Positions 34,240-46,480 are shown, counted from the first letter of the stretch. The stretch is 64,000 nucleotides of DNA from Acanthosepion lycidas (GCA_963932145.1 OZ010611.1:54319833-54383832); one strand, 5' to 3'. Numbers and translations are program-made. The notes: generated by a model from the sequence alone, not told the origin.

Positions 34240-34786
34240 TACACCCTTGTGTATTAATTGAAACAACTGCTTTAGTTTCCTTTCTTTCACCATACAATCA
34301 ATTTTAGATCCGCTGGAGTGACACGGTGTAATCGATTTCTATTTATTCCTGAGATTAGGCCATTTGCAATGGTGTCTAGTAATACTAATCTATTTTCGGG
34401 GTGTATGATGAAATTTGTTTGGCCTTGAAAAATATTGCATCATCCGTGATTGCATCAGATTTTTATCATGTCCAGACACTACTGTCTCGACTGTCGATTA
34501 GTTGTCCTAAGGCCATTGTCTGCGTTACTCCAAGTAAGCGTACAAAAATTGTAACGCTGCACGAACACACTGGTAAGCATTGACAGTGAGCAAATCAAAG
34601 TACTATAGACTGGCCCGGAAACTCTCCTGATTTAAATCCAATTAAGAATCTGTGACCATTCCGTAAGGATTAATTTCCTGGGATAGACATACGAAGTATT
34701 AACATGTACAGTGAAAAAGTACGAAAAAAGTAAATAATAGCGGAATTCTTTTTTTTTTTCTTTCAATTAATTTGTACAAGGGTGTA
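34240..34786 (+). mobile_element. Tc1-like transposon relic, 547 bp, with terminal inverted repeats
   Basis: Starts TACACCCTTGTGTATTAATT and ends with the matching complement (AATTAATTTGTACAAGGG then TGTA), flanked by TA at 34238-34239 and 34787-34788. Inside, plus strand near 34607 gives DWPGNSPDLNPIKNL followed by a stop; DLNPIE is the Tc1 third-catalytic-residue motif and here E is K. The internal deletion removes most of the transposase. Confidence 0.8.
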
Positions 34787-34889
34787 TATGGGTACCTCCA
34801 AAGATTAATAAAAACAAGCTTTATCGTCAATATGTTCCAGAGGATTTTCACTTATCAAATCGTATTTTTTAACCTTTTTTTCGTACCTT

Positions 34890-35745
34890 AAAAATTTTGG
34901 TTAAAATTTTCTTTTTCTTGCGTCAGTGCGGGACCAAAAATTAGTATAGCAAATTTTAGCATCGATGAAAAAACACATTGATTTAGATATTCTTGCAAAA
35001 ATCAAATAATTATCGGACTTTAATGAAACTTTCGGGAATTATTCAGAAATTAATTAAATTATTTTAGAAACGTTTCGTTTTAGAAAATCTTGGTAAAACA
35101 TATTTTTTTTTTCTTGCATCTGTTACCCACCACCAACACAAATTCATCTTTGTATGGTTTAATGTTATAAGCACAAGTCCTTGGAGAATTTAAATCATCA
35201 ATTTCTTTTGTAAAAGAGAACCATTAATTATAAAACAAAATCTGCTCTGAATCGTAAAATAAAAAATGCAATAAAAATAAGACTTTATTTAATTAGAAAA
35301 GCTTTTAATTCCTTTTATGAATAAGATGTATCATGGACAAGATTAAAAACCAATTGAAAATCTGTGATTCATGTGCAAGAAGGCAAGATAATATTGAGCA
35401 ATTGTGGGAGTTTTACGAAGAAAAATGGCCAAAAATCGTTACTCAATACTGCTAGAAACTTCTTTAAAATTATAGAAAAAGACTGGTTGTCATTGTAACA
35501 CCAAAAGGAACAGTCAACAAATATTAAATATAAGGGTTCTCTTACTTTTGTACATCTTAATTTTTAATTAATATTTTTATTCTTCCTTGATAAAAATCTT
35601 TGAAAGTGTTTGCAATTCATTTAATAAAGGTTTTTCTTAATAAATATATAGTTTAATTAAGATTTGTTAATTATCTAGTAAAAATAGAAAATTATTTTAA
35701 ATATTATCTTAGAGGTTCACTTACATTTGAACAGCACTGTAAGTA
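34890..35745 (+). pseudogene. Second Tc1-like relic: transposase C-terminus and one end
   Basis: Plus strand near 35355-35455 encodes QLWEFYEEKWPKIVTQYC, the C-terminal helix region of Tc1 transposases, then a stop. About 250 bp downstream is an end-like sequence (TTAGAGGTTCACTTACATTT, GAACAGCACTGT) also seen at 6689-6732. The left end is not identified. Confidence 0.6.
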
Positions 35746-35940
35746 TGTGGTGCAGTTCAATTTACATTACATAAATCATTCATACAAAAAATAGATATGC
35801 AAGTTAATGATATAAATGGCGAGAATACATCTTCGCAAGCAAATTTAATAAAGTACATTACCCCGAACCTGTAGATTAATGTTATGATCCCTGTTTATAA
35901 ATTCCAGATGCATATGGTCTTTTTTTAGTTTTTTACAAGC

Positions 35941-35968
35941 TTTCATCTGTTCATACAGACATCATCAG
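35941..35968 (-). ncRNA. Hammerhead-like core with 5-bp stem II
   Basis: Minus strand: CTGATGA (plus 35962-35968), stem TCTGT/ACAGA with ATGA loop, then GAAA (35941-35944). Two nucleotides separate CTGATGA from the stem and one separates the stem from GAAA, unlike the standard core, so it may be decayed. (TA)n follows at 36016. Confidence 0.4.
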
Positions 35969-36015
35969 GTATGGATTAAATAATTAACTTCTATATCTGT
36001 TTTTTGTATGAATGA

Positions 36016-36018
36016 TTC

Positions 36019-36078
<60 letters not shown>

Positions 36079-36102
36079 GATATATATATATATATATATA
36101 TA

Positions 36103-36160
<58 letters not shown>
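36016..36160. repeat. (TA)n with two CGATATA interruptions
   Basis: About 145 bp of TA broken at 36077 and 36103 by ACGATA. Immediately after, ACCGAAACAGTCTGTCTG is the 3' end of SINE family 5. Confidence 0.95.
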
Positions 36161-36163
<3 letters not shown>

Positions 36164-36364
36164 CGAAACAGTCTGTCTGCGGATGACAATATATAGGCTC
36201 CTGAAAAATTTATTTCCGTTCAGCAGTCTGGGGAGGAAGTGAGACTTTGTAAACAGTAACTATTACTGGTAATAATGCAAGACTCTTCTGTTAAGCGAAT
36301 CGATTTCTCTCGGTTACTGTGTGTTTATCTAAACATAAATACAGTTAAATTCACCTTCATACCT

Positions 36365-36512
36365 GCCATGCGCCAACGGCTTAGAGGTAGAATCTCCGAC
36401 TGACGCCAATTCAGCCGTGTTTCGATCCTAGCTAGAGTCAACCAGACGTCTTGACACACTGATGAGCTGTGATACATCGAAACAGTCTGTCTGTCGATGA
36501 CAATATACATGT
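36365..36512 (+). mobile_element. tRNA-derived SINE, family 5, copy 1
   Basis: GCCAACGGCTTAGAGGTAGA is A-box-like and TGTTTCGATCCTAGC is B-box-like, about 35 bp apart. The tail ends GAAACAGTCTGTCTG. Other copies at 50015-50160 and 60695-60830. Confidence 0.75.
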
Positions 36513-37789
36513 ATGTGCTTCCATCGGAATTTTAGTGGGTACCCGTGTTTGAAATAGATGTCCTTTTTTATTGTTATTTTAAACTGTGTTTATTGCGTCT
36601 GTCGGTTAGCTCACTCAAGGAAGCTTAATAAAGTTAACCGTGGTTCGAAATTGCGTGAAGAGTTATGATGGCTCACGTTAACATAGTACACATAAAGAAA
36701 GAAAGAAAAAATACTGAAGTTCAGAATTTGTCTGTAAGAGAACATTACTAACCATAGCACCACGGGAGGCGCCCATCAAATTGTTTGTTGTTTTTTTTTT
36801 TTTTGTTGTTGTTGTTTTTTTCCTTTTTTTCTCCATATTAACTAACTTTCGATTATCTCCCCTGAGAGTCTGTTACAATTTGTTTTGAATTCAGTCTTGA
36901 TTTAAATGATCTTCATTTTTGTTATCTTTTTTTTATTTCGATTTTTCTTTTTCTTTCCGCCTCTTCTTGGGACTTAGCCTCTAAATACACCCTCCTCGTT
37001 CCTTTTAGTTGTGTTTTATTTTGCTTCAAATATCAGGGAAAACATTAGGTTCTCAACTCACGCCCTTGACGCATCAATATTAAATAAAAATAAAAAAAAT
37101 AAAAAAATAAAAAAAGACAGAGAAAACCTCGAATTAAACGGGGTTGTACTTGACCTTCCTCATTTCCGACAAAGGAATGGACGACTGCAAAGCGTCGGCC
37201 ATTTTCTGGGGGCCATTTGGCCATCAGCAGTGGGTGACTGCATCTGAGTAAATGACTTATGCAGGAAAATAGCTGATTGCTACGGTTCGTTGGTTTTTTG
37301 TACGCTTGGTTGCGTTGAGTATTTTTTTTATACAAATGTTAATGAATTTAATATTTCTTTTCTCTTCTTTTTAGACCCTAGCTAACGGTGGGTTCAAGGG
37401 AGATAAAAAAAAAATGAAGAAAAAGCGGGTGAAGTCAAAAATGGAAAAAAATTCTCCCACCCTTCTTCTGTTTCAATTGATTTCTTTTTCATTCTCTTTC
37501 TTTGTCTTTTTTCTTTTAATATTTTCTTTAACTCATTCTTTTTCTTTCTCTCTGGCTTTCTTTATATCTTTCTCTCTCTTTTTTTCACTCCCGCTTTCTC
37601 TTTCTCTGTTTCGATTTCTTTCAATATATTCTTCCTTCTTTCATTCATTTTAAATCCTCATTTTTATCCCCCCCTTCTAACTAAACAGCGAGAACATTAT
37701 CAAAAAAAACAAACGCATAAAGACCCCAAATTCAAATTTCATTTAAACAATAATTTTTAGGCTTATTTTCGCTTACATTATCTCTTCTT
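36513..37789. other. Stretch without recognisable genes
   Basis: T-rich patches (36785-36835, 37460-37650) whose frames are Phe/Ser/Leu-rich, and (AAAT)n-like sequence at 37081-37115. No family recognised. Confidence 0.5.
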
Positions 37790-39480
37790 CAGTATGTGAG
37801 GGATCATGACTCTCCATAACTACCTAAGTTTGTCTTTTTGCAATCTCTCCTAATCCATGTTCTACCAACCATTTACACAAGTTCGTTAGATATGTTATTC
37901 CCTGCTTTCGTCTGTCCCTCTTGACTACAGCATGTTCTGTGGTTATTAAATTCTCCAAGCCCTCTTTTCTTATTACGTAACCAAGAAATTTCAACTGTCA
38001 CTTTCTGATGTTACGTATATGTGTCATTTTTGCTCCCATTTTCTTTAAAACTTTCTCATTGCTCACATCTTCAATTTATGGTATGCTCAGCATCCTTCTG
38101 TAGAATCATATTTCGGTTCCTTCAAGTCTGTTCTTCATCTGTGATGAGATTGCACATTATTCACTGCCATATAGGATGACTGATATTACATAACAGTTCA
38201 GTACTATTTTCTTTGTTTCTGTTGCTTCAAGTGTCTTCTTCATCTTTGTGAAGATTGTCCAGCATTCACTGTCATATAGCAGGACTAATATTACATAACA
38301 GTTCAGTACTCTTTTCTTTGTTTCTGTTGCTTCAAGTCTCTTCATCTATAAGGAGATTGTCCTGCATTCACTGCCATATAGGAAGACTGATATTACGTAA
38401 CAGTTCAGTACTCTTTTCTTTGTTTCTGTTGCATGAAGTCTCTTCTTCATCTGTGAAGAGATTGTCCAGGATTCACTGCCATATAGGAGGACTGATATTA
38501 CATAACAGTTCAGTACTCTTTTCTTTGTTTCTGTTGCTTGAAGTCTCTTCTTCATCTGTGAGGAGATTGTCCAGCATTCACTGCCATATAGGAGGACTGA
38601 TATGACGTAACAGTTCAGTAAACTTTTCTTTGTTTCTGTTGCTTCAAGTCTCTTCTTTTGTTAGGTGTTTGTCCTGCATTCACTGCCATATAGGAGGACT
38701 GATATTGCATAACAGTTCAGTAATCTTTACTTTGTTTGTATGCTTCAAGTCTCTTCTCATCTTCGATGAGATTGTCCATCATTTACTGCCATATATGGGG
38801 ACTGATATTAAATAATAGTTCAGTACTCACTTCTTTGTTTCTGTTGCTTAAAATCTCTTCACCTGCAAGTATATTGTCCATCATTCACTGCTATACAGGA
38901 TTGATTACATAGCATTTCAGTAGACTTTTCTTTTGTTTCTGCTGCTTTAAGTCTCTTCTTTATTTTTGAGGTGATTGTCCAGCAGTCACTGTCATATAGG
39001 AGGACAATAGGAATTAAATACTCTTTTCTTTGTTTCTAACGAAATTTGCATATTTCTTAATACTTTGGTTAGCTTTTGGAAGGCATCTTTAGCTATCCCC
39101 ATGTATCTTCGAATTTCGATATCCTACTTTCCATCCTCTGTTAAAACACATCTTTAATATTTAAATTGCTGTACTTGTTTGATTTTGGCATCTTCAATTC
39201 ATGCATCGCAGGTTGGGCTCTTCTTTTTGCTAACAACCATACATTCTTTTTTCTTACGATTAATATCTAGTCCTTTTTCACTCATTTTCTTCAACTAAAT
39301 TCTGTATGAGTTGCTTTGTTTTCCTTCGTATGTCTGCTATCGATACAGTGTTAACTGCATATATAATATTGTTAATACTGGGGCCATCAATAATGAATTC
39401 TGGAAGGACTTCTATTTCTTTCAGAATGCCTTTACTGTATAGGTTGAATAAGTCCGGTAAGATGTCACACCCTTGTCTTA
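37790..39480 (-). pseudogene. RTE-like LINE with an internal tandem array
   Basis: Minus strand from 39480: VRQGC..LPDLFNLYSKGIL, then INNIIYAVNTVSIAD where the catalytic YADD is now YAVN, then the connection region near 39040. Next comes the 105-bp array (38150-39040), then the C-terminal segment to 37790 (LKFLGYVIRKEGLENLI). Mutated catalytic residues and numerous stops show it is dead. It is the most complete RTE-like copy in the window by span. Confidence 0.8.
38150..39040 (-). repeat. 105-bp tandem array inside the LINE, about 8 copies
   Basis: The anchor GTTGCTTCAAGT or variants occurs at 38221, 38326, 38428, 38533, 38638, about 38739, 38843 and 38941. The unit is 35 codons (minus strand: KKRLEATETKKRVLNCYVIS and LLYGSESWTISSQM). 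The junction LEATE-TKKR joins two sites that look alike in the parent ORF. Units are diverged by substitutions and 1-7 bp indels. Confidence 0.9.
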
Positions 39481-39811
39481 CACCCGTTTCTCTTCTTTTT
39501 TATAATTTCTGGATTCATTTTCTATCCTCATGCAGGCATTTTACTGCCGGTAGAAATTATGGATTATTCGATCTCCTTCCCAAAGATATCAAGCACACCC
39601 AACAGTTGGTTGGGACAGGTGAATCTCGAGATATATTGCAAGAGAAGCCGACCAGAGATGGAGGCAGTATCCAGTACACGGACGCTTTTGGGGAAATGAC
39701 TTTAAAATAATCACCAAGAAGTCGTTTATTGCACCAGGTTAACATCATCCATCATCATTTACATACAAATATTCCATGAAATGACGTAAGCTCATGAATT
39801 CTTGTAAAATG

Positions 39812-39813
<2 letters not shown>

Positions 39814-39845
<32 letters not shown>
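39814..39845. repeat. (GATA)n
   Basis: Short GATA run between LINE-derived sequence and SINE family 2. Confidence 0.9.
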
Positions 39846-39939
39846 TATGACGTCATTTGTTTACATTTGATACGCCATGGGCAGTTATGAATGTACGCGA
39901 TTCATGGAAGATTGAAGTTTATAAGCAGTAAATTCGACC

Positions 39940-40200
39940 TTGCCAACCGAACAATCCTTTGTGGCCGAATCGGTTAGGCACGCCGGGATAAATGGCGATT
40001 CCGTATAGGATGCAGGTTCGAATCTTGTCAAAGGACGAATATTTTCTATGAAAATTTCTCGGACATTCAGGCCGGTAAATGTTATTTAATACTGTTTATT
40101 ATAAACAGAGCATTTACTTAAATACTTGTATCTATAATAAGAACGTTAAACATAAAAATGTCTTTAATAAATTCTCGGACTGTGTCCATTTCTTAATGTA
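39940..40200 (+). mobile_element. tRNA-derived SINE, family 2, copy 2
   Basis: Head CCTTTGTGGCCGAATCGGTT, B box GGTTCGAATC and a potential acceptor pairing (CCTTTG with CAAAGG). The body reads AAATTTCTCGGACATTCAGG and ends TTTCTTAATGTA at a GATA tract. The only plus-strand copy; its head is the most tRNA-like of the five. Confidence 0.85.
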
Positions 40201-40242
40201 TAGATAGATAGATAGATAGATAGATATGAACATAATGAAATG

Positions 40243-40282
<40 letters not shown>

Positions 40283-40722
40283 TGAACAGACTGAGATGAG
40301 AAGTCGTTTATTGCACCAAGTTAACATCATTTTCGCTTCTTTTCTCTTCGAGAACTCTCCATGCAAACCTATCAGTCTTTGTCTTGTTCTTCCAGCATCA
40401 TTTACAGACAAATATTCCAGGAAATGACCTAAGCCTATGAATTCTTGTAAACAGTAACCTCACGAATCTTAGACTCACGAATTCGTCCCTTGTAATTGGA
40501 ATTCTAAAGGAATATAGTTGGGAAAATTTTGCGTCATCAATAGATGATATCCACTTCAAAAAAGAATCGGCATTTTTGGTGTTAAGATGGCAAAGGTTAC
40601 TGGAGATATGAGCAGGGTTAGATTGAATAAGAGTTGAAATGTAATATAGAAGAATTGGAAAACAATTTTAATTCATGAAATATTCGAATTATCAATATTA
40701 CACACTTGTTTCTTCGAACTGT

Positions 40723-40763
<41 letters not shown>

Positions 40764-40807
40764 GTGAACAGAGTGAGATATATAGATCGATAGATAATGA
40801 ACAGAGA

Positions 40808-40879
<72 letters not shown>

Positions 40880-40994
40880 AAGAAGGTGATTTTCCAAGGC
40901 TAACTTAGAAATGGAACAAGGCTGGACGTATGGGGCACCCAGTGAAGATCAAACTCACTACTCAGTCGTAATTGTTCTAACGAGACAAGCTTGT

Positions 40995-41054
<60 letters not shown>

Positions 41055-41064
41055 GAACTGTATG

Positions 41065-41130
<66 letters not shown>
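40199..41130. repeat. (GATA)n, (TA)n and (GA)n tracts with short unique islands
   Basis: GATA runs at 40199-40227, 40240-40281, 40722-40764, 40995-41053 and 41066-41130, again with TGAACAGA..GAGATA interruptions. (TA)n at 40813-40857 continues as (GA)n to 40879. The block AGAAGTCGTTTATTGCACCA at 40300 duplicates 39717-39740. Confidence 0.9.
40900..40997 (-). mobile_element. SINE family 4, truncated copy
   Basis: Minus strand keeps ACAATTACGACTGAGTAGTG and the B-box-like GAGTTTGATCTTCAC. Truncated at its 5' side where a GATA tract begins at 40995. Confidence 0.7.
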
Positions 41131-41279
41131 TGCAGTATATAAGGCGGAATACCAGACAGAATAGAAAAAGCACTTTTTCTCCATTCAAATGCGAACATCT
41201 TTGTCTTTGGTGACTAATACTCACCACAACACGTGGCTGAAACATCCTAAAAGGTAATGATATTGCCTGTATACAGACA

Positions 41280-41960
41280 TTTAATTTTTCCATTGTCCAA
41301 TTGCTCACTCAAATCGTGGACTTCCCTATTCATTTTCCTACCCAAACTGATCGATACCCGTCTCTACTGGATCTATTTCTTACCTCCTCTCCTCGCTTTT
41401 GCCAAGTTTCACAATACTGCTGTCATGGGAACTCGGACCACACTGTGGTAGCTATTGATATCTCCTCCCAAGCATCCTTTAAACAGGAACCCCCGATCCA
41501 TAAAACGTATTTCCGTTACCCGCATGTTGATTAGGACTCATACCGGGATTTTCTTCGTGACGCCGCTTGGACTGGCATTATCAACCTCCCAATTGGAAAT
41601 TGCGCCACTGAGGTTTCTTCATGGGTCAAAGCCGGCATGAATGCCAGGTGAAACCGCAATCCTATCCATAGTTCACACCAGCATGATCGTATGCCATATC
41701 ACACAGGAACTATTATTTCCGGCTATACCAGCGCAACAGCACTCTTCATAACAGATACCTATTTGCTACTGCTCGTAACAAATGTAAGCGAGTACTGGAA
41801 GAAGCTAAGTCCCTGTTTGCTGAGTGGATGAGGCACCGCATAGCCTCTAAAACCTTTGTTTCTCATGATTACTGGCGGCTATGTGATAGAGTACTAAATA
41901 AGGGTAAGGTCACTTTTCCCCCACCAGCTCTTCAATCGATTTGAGTTATCATTCTCTGCT
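41280..41960 (+). pseudogene. Jockey/CR1-like LINE: endonuclease end and linker
   Basis: Plus strand: LLTQIVDFPIHFPTQTD type sequence with LLDL, then CCHGNSDHTVVAIDIS (end of the APE-like endonuclease), then SSWVKAGMNAR, then YLFATARNKCKRVLEEAKS and IASKTFVSHDYWRLCDRV. The order equals that on the minus strand at 63440-62940. Frames shift at least three times. Confidence 0.75.
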
Positions 41961-42047
41961 GATAAAGTGTTATGTGACCTACCCTTATAGACTAAATGAA
42001 CTCGTCCTATTACTACGTATACGGGAAGATTATGCCTCTGAAGAGAG

Positions 42048-42310
42048 CTGTCTACAGTTGACCTGTTCCAGCTAAACAGTCGAACTCTCTGCCGAAGGGC
42101 AGAGTCTCGTTCGGGGAGGTTGACTGCCCCTGAACCTCTTTATGCGGGTTCAAAGAGGGATTATTTTTGGCCAGGCCTACGGGCTCGGAGATCCCACGTT
42201 AAACCGGCCTTGTGCCACATGTAACCCTCATGGGGTGGGGGGGTAACTAAATATCGCTATCTACAGTTGACCTGTTACAGCTAAACAGTCGAACTCTCTG
42301 CCTTTGGGCG
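42048..42310. repeat. GC-richer insertion bounded by 43-bp direct repeats
   Basis: TCTACAGTTGACCTGTT..GAACTCTCTGCC occurs at 42051-42093 and 42260-42302, spacing 209 bp. It interrupts the LINE between the linker and the reverse transcriptase. The core holds a hairpin CTCTGCC-GAAG-GGCAGAG. Family unknown; could be a small retroelement with terminal direct repeats or a tandem duplication. Confidence 0.55.
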
Positions 42311-42319
42311 GAGAAGAAC

Positions 42320-43190
42320 CCTGAACTAGTTCCTGTTGTCTGTAAACTGTATAGTAAATGCCTTGTAACATCTTGCTTTCATCGAAAGCCTTTGACAGTG
42401 TCAGGCATTCAGGTCTTCTCCACAAGCTGAAAAGCCACGATATCTACGGATACGTTTTTGAGCCGACCCAGTCGTTCCTGACAAATCGTGAAATGAAAGT
42501 TGCCCTGAATGGCCATTCGTCTACATTCTTTCGTAACAACGCGAGTCCCTACCTCAGTGCTCTATCCCTGGTCATACACTGTTTGTAATCATCCAACTAT
42601 CGGCCTATTAGAGTCTATTGTGCTCTCGATAAAACAGTGAAGCCTGGGCTCTATTGGCAAGGTCTGGCATTCTAAACTTCTCCACAAGCTGAAAAGTTAT
42701 AATATCACTGGGTACATTTTTGAGCTGATCCAGTCGTTCCTATCAAATTGTGAATTGTAAGTTCTCCTGAATGGTCATACATCTACATTCTTTCATACTA
42801 ATGCGGATGTCCCCCCAGGGCTCCATCCTTGGTCCTATACTGTTTTTAATCTCTGTTAATGACCTTCCCAATGACATCAGCCCTCAACTTGGCATCTACA
42901 CTAATGATACTACCATTTACTCCTGCCTCAATAGTATAGCTGATCAGTCCAAGGTCAAAATGGCAGCTGGTGTCCGAATTGACCTCAAGACAGTTGTTAA
43001 CCGAGGCAAAAGATGGCTTGTTAATTTTAATGCCTTCAAAACTAAACTTCTCTCCATTAATCATCTGAGAGACCCCTCTCTGCTTTCGATCAGTATGGCT
43101 GATTCTATCCTCCAGGAAAGTGACTTGTTGCGCCTTCTCAAGCTAACGTTCTCAGCTGACATGAAGAGGAAAGACTATATTTAATCTAAT
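42320..43190 (+). pseudogene. Jockey/CR1-like LINE reverse transcriptase, internally duplicated
   Basis: SKAFDSVRHSGLLHKLKSHD at about 42385, then a second partial copy (GKVWHSKLLHKLKSYNITGY) from about 42650. The continuation has PQGSILGPILFLISVND and IYTNDTTIYS. YTND stands where YADD is expected, so the catalytic Asp is lost. It ends at FSADMKRKDYI. Confidence 0.8.
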
Positions 43191-43684
43191 GCTAGGTCAG
43201 CTGATAAGAAAGTAATCCATTAATTTTCAAATGATATCTTGCTTTTATTGTATAATGTTTTTTTTTAATGGTATTAAAAAAAGGACTGCAAGGTTTAAGT
43301 AATTTTGCAAATGCCTTGGTTATATTTTGTCCATGAGTAATCTAGGATTTTTATTTAGACAATTAACTCTACTGCTCTATGTTAGGAAGAATTCTGCATT
43401 TTAATTATTAAAATTACAAATATCCAAAAAAAGTTAATATAAAAAAAAAGAAAAAAAAGAAAGGAATGTATTAGCAAGTTGTTATCACTATTTACTGATA
43501 TATTCCATTATTATGCTAATAGCTATGTGTTATCATAAAAATGGAATATCTCATTATTAAAAGATCTAGTTAAAAGACTGATAAATATATAATGTCACAT
43601 TGTGTCTAATATATTATAGAATAGATTTTTATCCATCTGAGCCTAGTTAGGCATTCAAATTCTGTGTAAAATATTTTCCGAGCT
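43191..43684. other. AT-rich spacer between LINE copies
   Basis: No gene recognised; A-rich run at 43439-43463. Confidence 0.5.
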
Positions 43685-44640
43685 TTGCAATACTGCCCTC
43701 TTGGTAACACTGACCACTCATCTGGAGCGTCCCTGCCTAACTTCCCACTTAGAACTGATTCTCTGTTTAGTGATATGCATATAACCCATTCCATGGTTTC
43801 TGCTATCATCTCTAACCTGAATCCCCACAAAGCATGTGAACCTGATGCTATCCCTGTAATAGTCATTAAGAAGTATGCTTCTGAACTAGTTCCTGTCGTC
43901 TCTAAAATGTATAATGAATGCCTTGTAGCCGCTTGCTTTCCTACCTGCTGGAAGTCATCGTCTGTTGTTCTAGTTTTTAAGAACTCTGGTGAACCGTCTG
44001 ATCTGGTGAACCGTCTAGCCTTCTAACTCTTTTTGGGAAACTCCTAGAGGCCTTAATCAATACTGAATTGGTTCGTCATCTCTCATCAAAGGATCTTTTC
44101 TCAGAGAAGCAATACGGTTTTCGTTTCTCCAGATCAACTGCTGATGCGCTATCGATAATCGTGGAAAGAGTCTATCAAGATCTAGATAAAAGCGGTGAAG
44201 CCTGAGCTTTAGCATTGGATGCCTCGAAATTCTTTGACAAGGTCTGGCATTCTAAACTTCTCCACAGGCTGAAATGCTACGATATCTACGGGTACGTTTT
44301 TGAGCTGACCCAGTCGTTCCTATCAAATCGTGAAATGAAAGTTCCCTTGAACGGCCATTCGTCTAAATCCTTTCGTAACAACGCGCGTCGCTACCCCCAG
44401 GGCTCTATCCCTGGTCATATACTGTTTGTAATCTTCATTAACGGCATCATTTCAACTTGGCATCTACGCTGACGACACTACCATTTGCCTCGATAGTAAG
44501 GCTGATCCGTCAGACAAGTTCAAAATGGCAGCCGATGTACAAACGAACTCAAAACCGACGTTAACTAGGGCAAAAGATGGCATGTCAATTTTAACGCCTC
44601 CAAAAGTAAACTGCTCTCCTGGCAGTAGACGTAGGTATTA
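43685..44640 (+). pseudogene. Jockey/CR1-like LINE, second reverse transcriptase copy
   Basis: Starts in ISNLNPHKACEPDAIPVIVI and CFPTCWKSSSVVLVFKNSGE, then FSEKQYGFRFSRSTADALS, LDASKFFDKVWHSKLLHRLK and YPQGSIPGHILFVIFING. A frameshift precedes IYADDTT near 44470. Parallel to 42320-43190 but more complete, so this family inserted or duplicated locally. Confidence 0.85.
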
Positions 44641-44814
44641 GACGTGAATTACGATGGTTAAGAATAATCTAAGGAAAAACACTGGAACTAAATATTAGTG
44701 AAGAAAAGGTTTAATGACATGGATTAATAATATGGAATACCGTAGTTCAGTGCTGCAATGCGTACGACTCACTTTGCGCCCCCCGTCCTATGATTGGACA
44801 TTCCACTCAGAGTG

Positions 44815-44938
44815 AATGGAAGATGTACGCAAGTGGTATATCTCAATGTATACAGCAGCATCACCAGACCAGATATCAATGCACGGACGAATGATAGATT
44901 TATAAATGTGCAAGATTGATTGTGACGAGAAAATTTGT
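44815..44938 (-). pseudogene. LINE scrap in opposite orientation
   Basis: Minus strand gives [20 protein letters not shown], matching ILQIYKSTIRPCMEYCCHIW of the LINE at 61582. A separate insertion from the plus-strand copies beside it. Confidence 0.65.
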
Positions 44939-44940
<2 letters not shown>

Positions 44941-44982
<42 letters not shown>

Positions 44983-44988
44983 AAACTA

Positions 44989-45029
<41 letters not shown>

Positions 45030-45035
45030 AAACTA

Positions 45036-45120
<85 letters not shown>
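44941..45120. repeat. (TA)n with repeated GGGTAAAACTAGGTTT inserts
   Basis: Three TA tracts are separated by two identical 16-mers (44977 and 45025). The reverse complement AAACCTAGTTTTACC reappears at 45572 at the head of a hammerhead-like element, so these are slivers of that family caught in TA expansion. Confidence 0.85.
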
Positions 45121-45125
<5 letters not shown>

Positions 45126-45521
45126 GAAGAACAGTAAGATATATAATCCGGTGTTCTTATAGATGCTTTTATTTTTGCAAAATAGTGCTCAATGTAAATT
45201 TACAGAGCATTAATATTATAAATTAACTGATTTAAAATATGTTTTTTCGCTACACAGTTGTAACCATGTTTCAAAAATGGAAGCTAAAAGCTAAGAATTT
45301 AATTTTGTAATTAAATTAAAGATATTAGTTCCATTTCATCCTCAAGCGAATTTTGGAGTAACTTATTTTTAAAATTATTGGGTTTTAAAGGCACAGCAAA
45401 AAAATCATAATTCACGTTTCAAAGGATACAGAGAAATCCATTCTTCCAGACAAGAGATGTTTGCGTGTTTATTATCGCTGTATTTTGTTGTGTCAGTTAT
45501 TAGTTACGTTTTGGTAGGGGT

Positions 45522-45571
<50 letters not shown>

Positions 45572-45574
<3 letters not shown>

Positions 45575-45964
45575 CCTAGTTTTACCTTGCCGATCCGTTT
45601 AGTTGAAATCTAGGTAGGTTTACCTGGCTCTTTAGGTTCATATTTAGGTTTGCTCTACTTAGTGTATTGAGCAATATCCGTAGTTAATTTTACTCGTTTT
45701 GGAGGGTTTTTTTTCTTTGGACTCGGAGCTTGAATTCTGGACGATTGTTTTCGCCTCAATTACATGGTCTTAGTTCTTTCTTTTTTATTATTCCTCAGTT
45801 TTGCTTGCGTACTGGTTTGTTCTATTACAAGCCGAAATACCTAAGGTTTTTCCAAGCGATCACCACTATATATATATATATATATATATAATGTCAATAT
45901 TGTGTACATACAAATCACCCTGATGATCCCATGTGGTGAAACCTAGGTAGGTAGTACTCATTAG

Positions 45965-45966
<2 letters not shown>
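45572..45966 (+). repeat. Two hammerhead-like elements, CCTAGGTAGG family
   Basis: The copy at 45585-45865 has a worn core (CTTGCCGATCC..GTTGAAATCTAGGTAGG) followed by TGTATTGAGCAAT and a unique body. The copy at 45914-45966 has CTGATGA, CCC..GGT and GAAACCTAGGTAGG. (TA)n tracts at 45527-45570, 45866-45889 and 45967-46028 bound them. Confidence 0.5.
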
Positions 45967-46030
<64 letters not shown>

Positions 46031-46199
46031 ATTCCGTGCGAACACAGACATCAACACATTTTAATGCAAAATGACGAGCTGCAAATTCAAATTTCCACTG
46101 TATTTATTAAACAATCACCGGCGTTATCTCAAACGCCATTCTAGATTTCAAAAGGCAGAATACTCACCTTGTCGTTTGCTACAAAATTGAAATTTCAAG

Positions 46200-46425
46200 G
46201 TCAGATGTCACATAATGAAGAAAGACGGGTGAGAGAATTTGACGCTCAGAAGATATACTGAAGAAAAGTGAGTAGGCAGCCTAATAAGTTTGAGCAAAGG
46301 GATGGAACAACAGATGTTTGGACGGAGATTTGGGAGGCAGACATTATTCGCGGGACGAGGGATAGGATGTTTTGAAGAACCATGAAGGACAACGTCGTGA
46401 AAGAATACGGAGCCCAAAATACTTT
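46200..46425 (+). pseudogene. RTE-like LINE C-terminal scrap
   Basis: Frames on the plus strand give ENLTLRRYTEEK, LISLSKGMEQQM and KDNVVKEYGAQ, matching the terminal region of the RTE-like family. Frameshifts and stops throughout. Confidence 0.55.
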
Positions 46426-46435
46426 GAAATACCCC

Positions 46436-46480
<45 letters not shown>

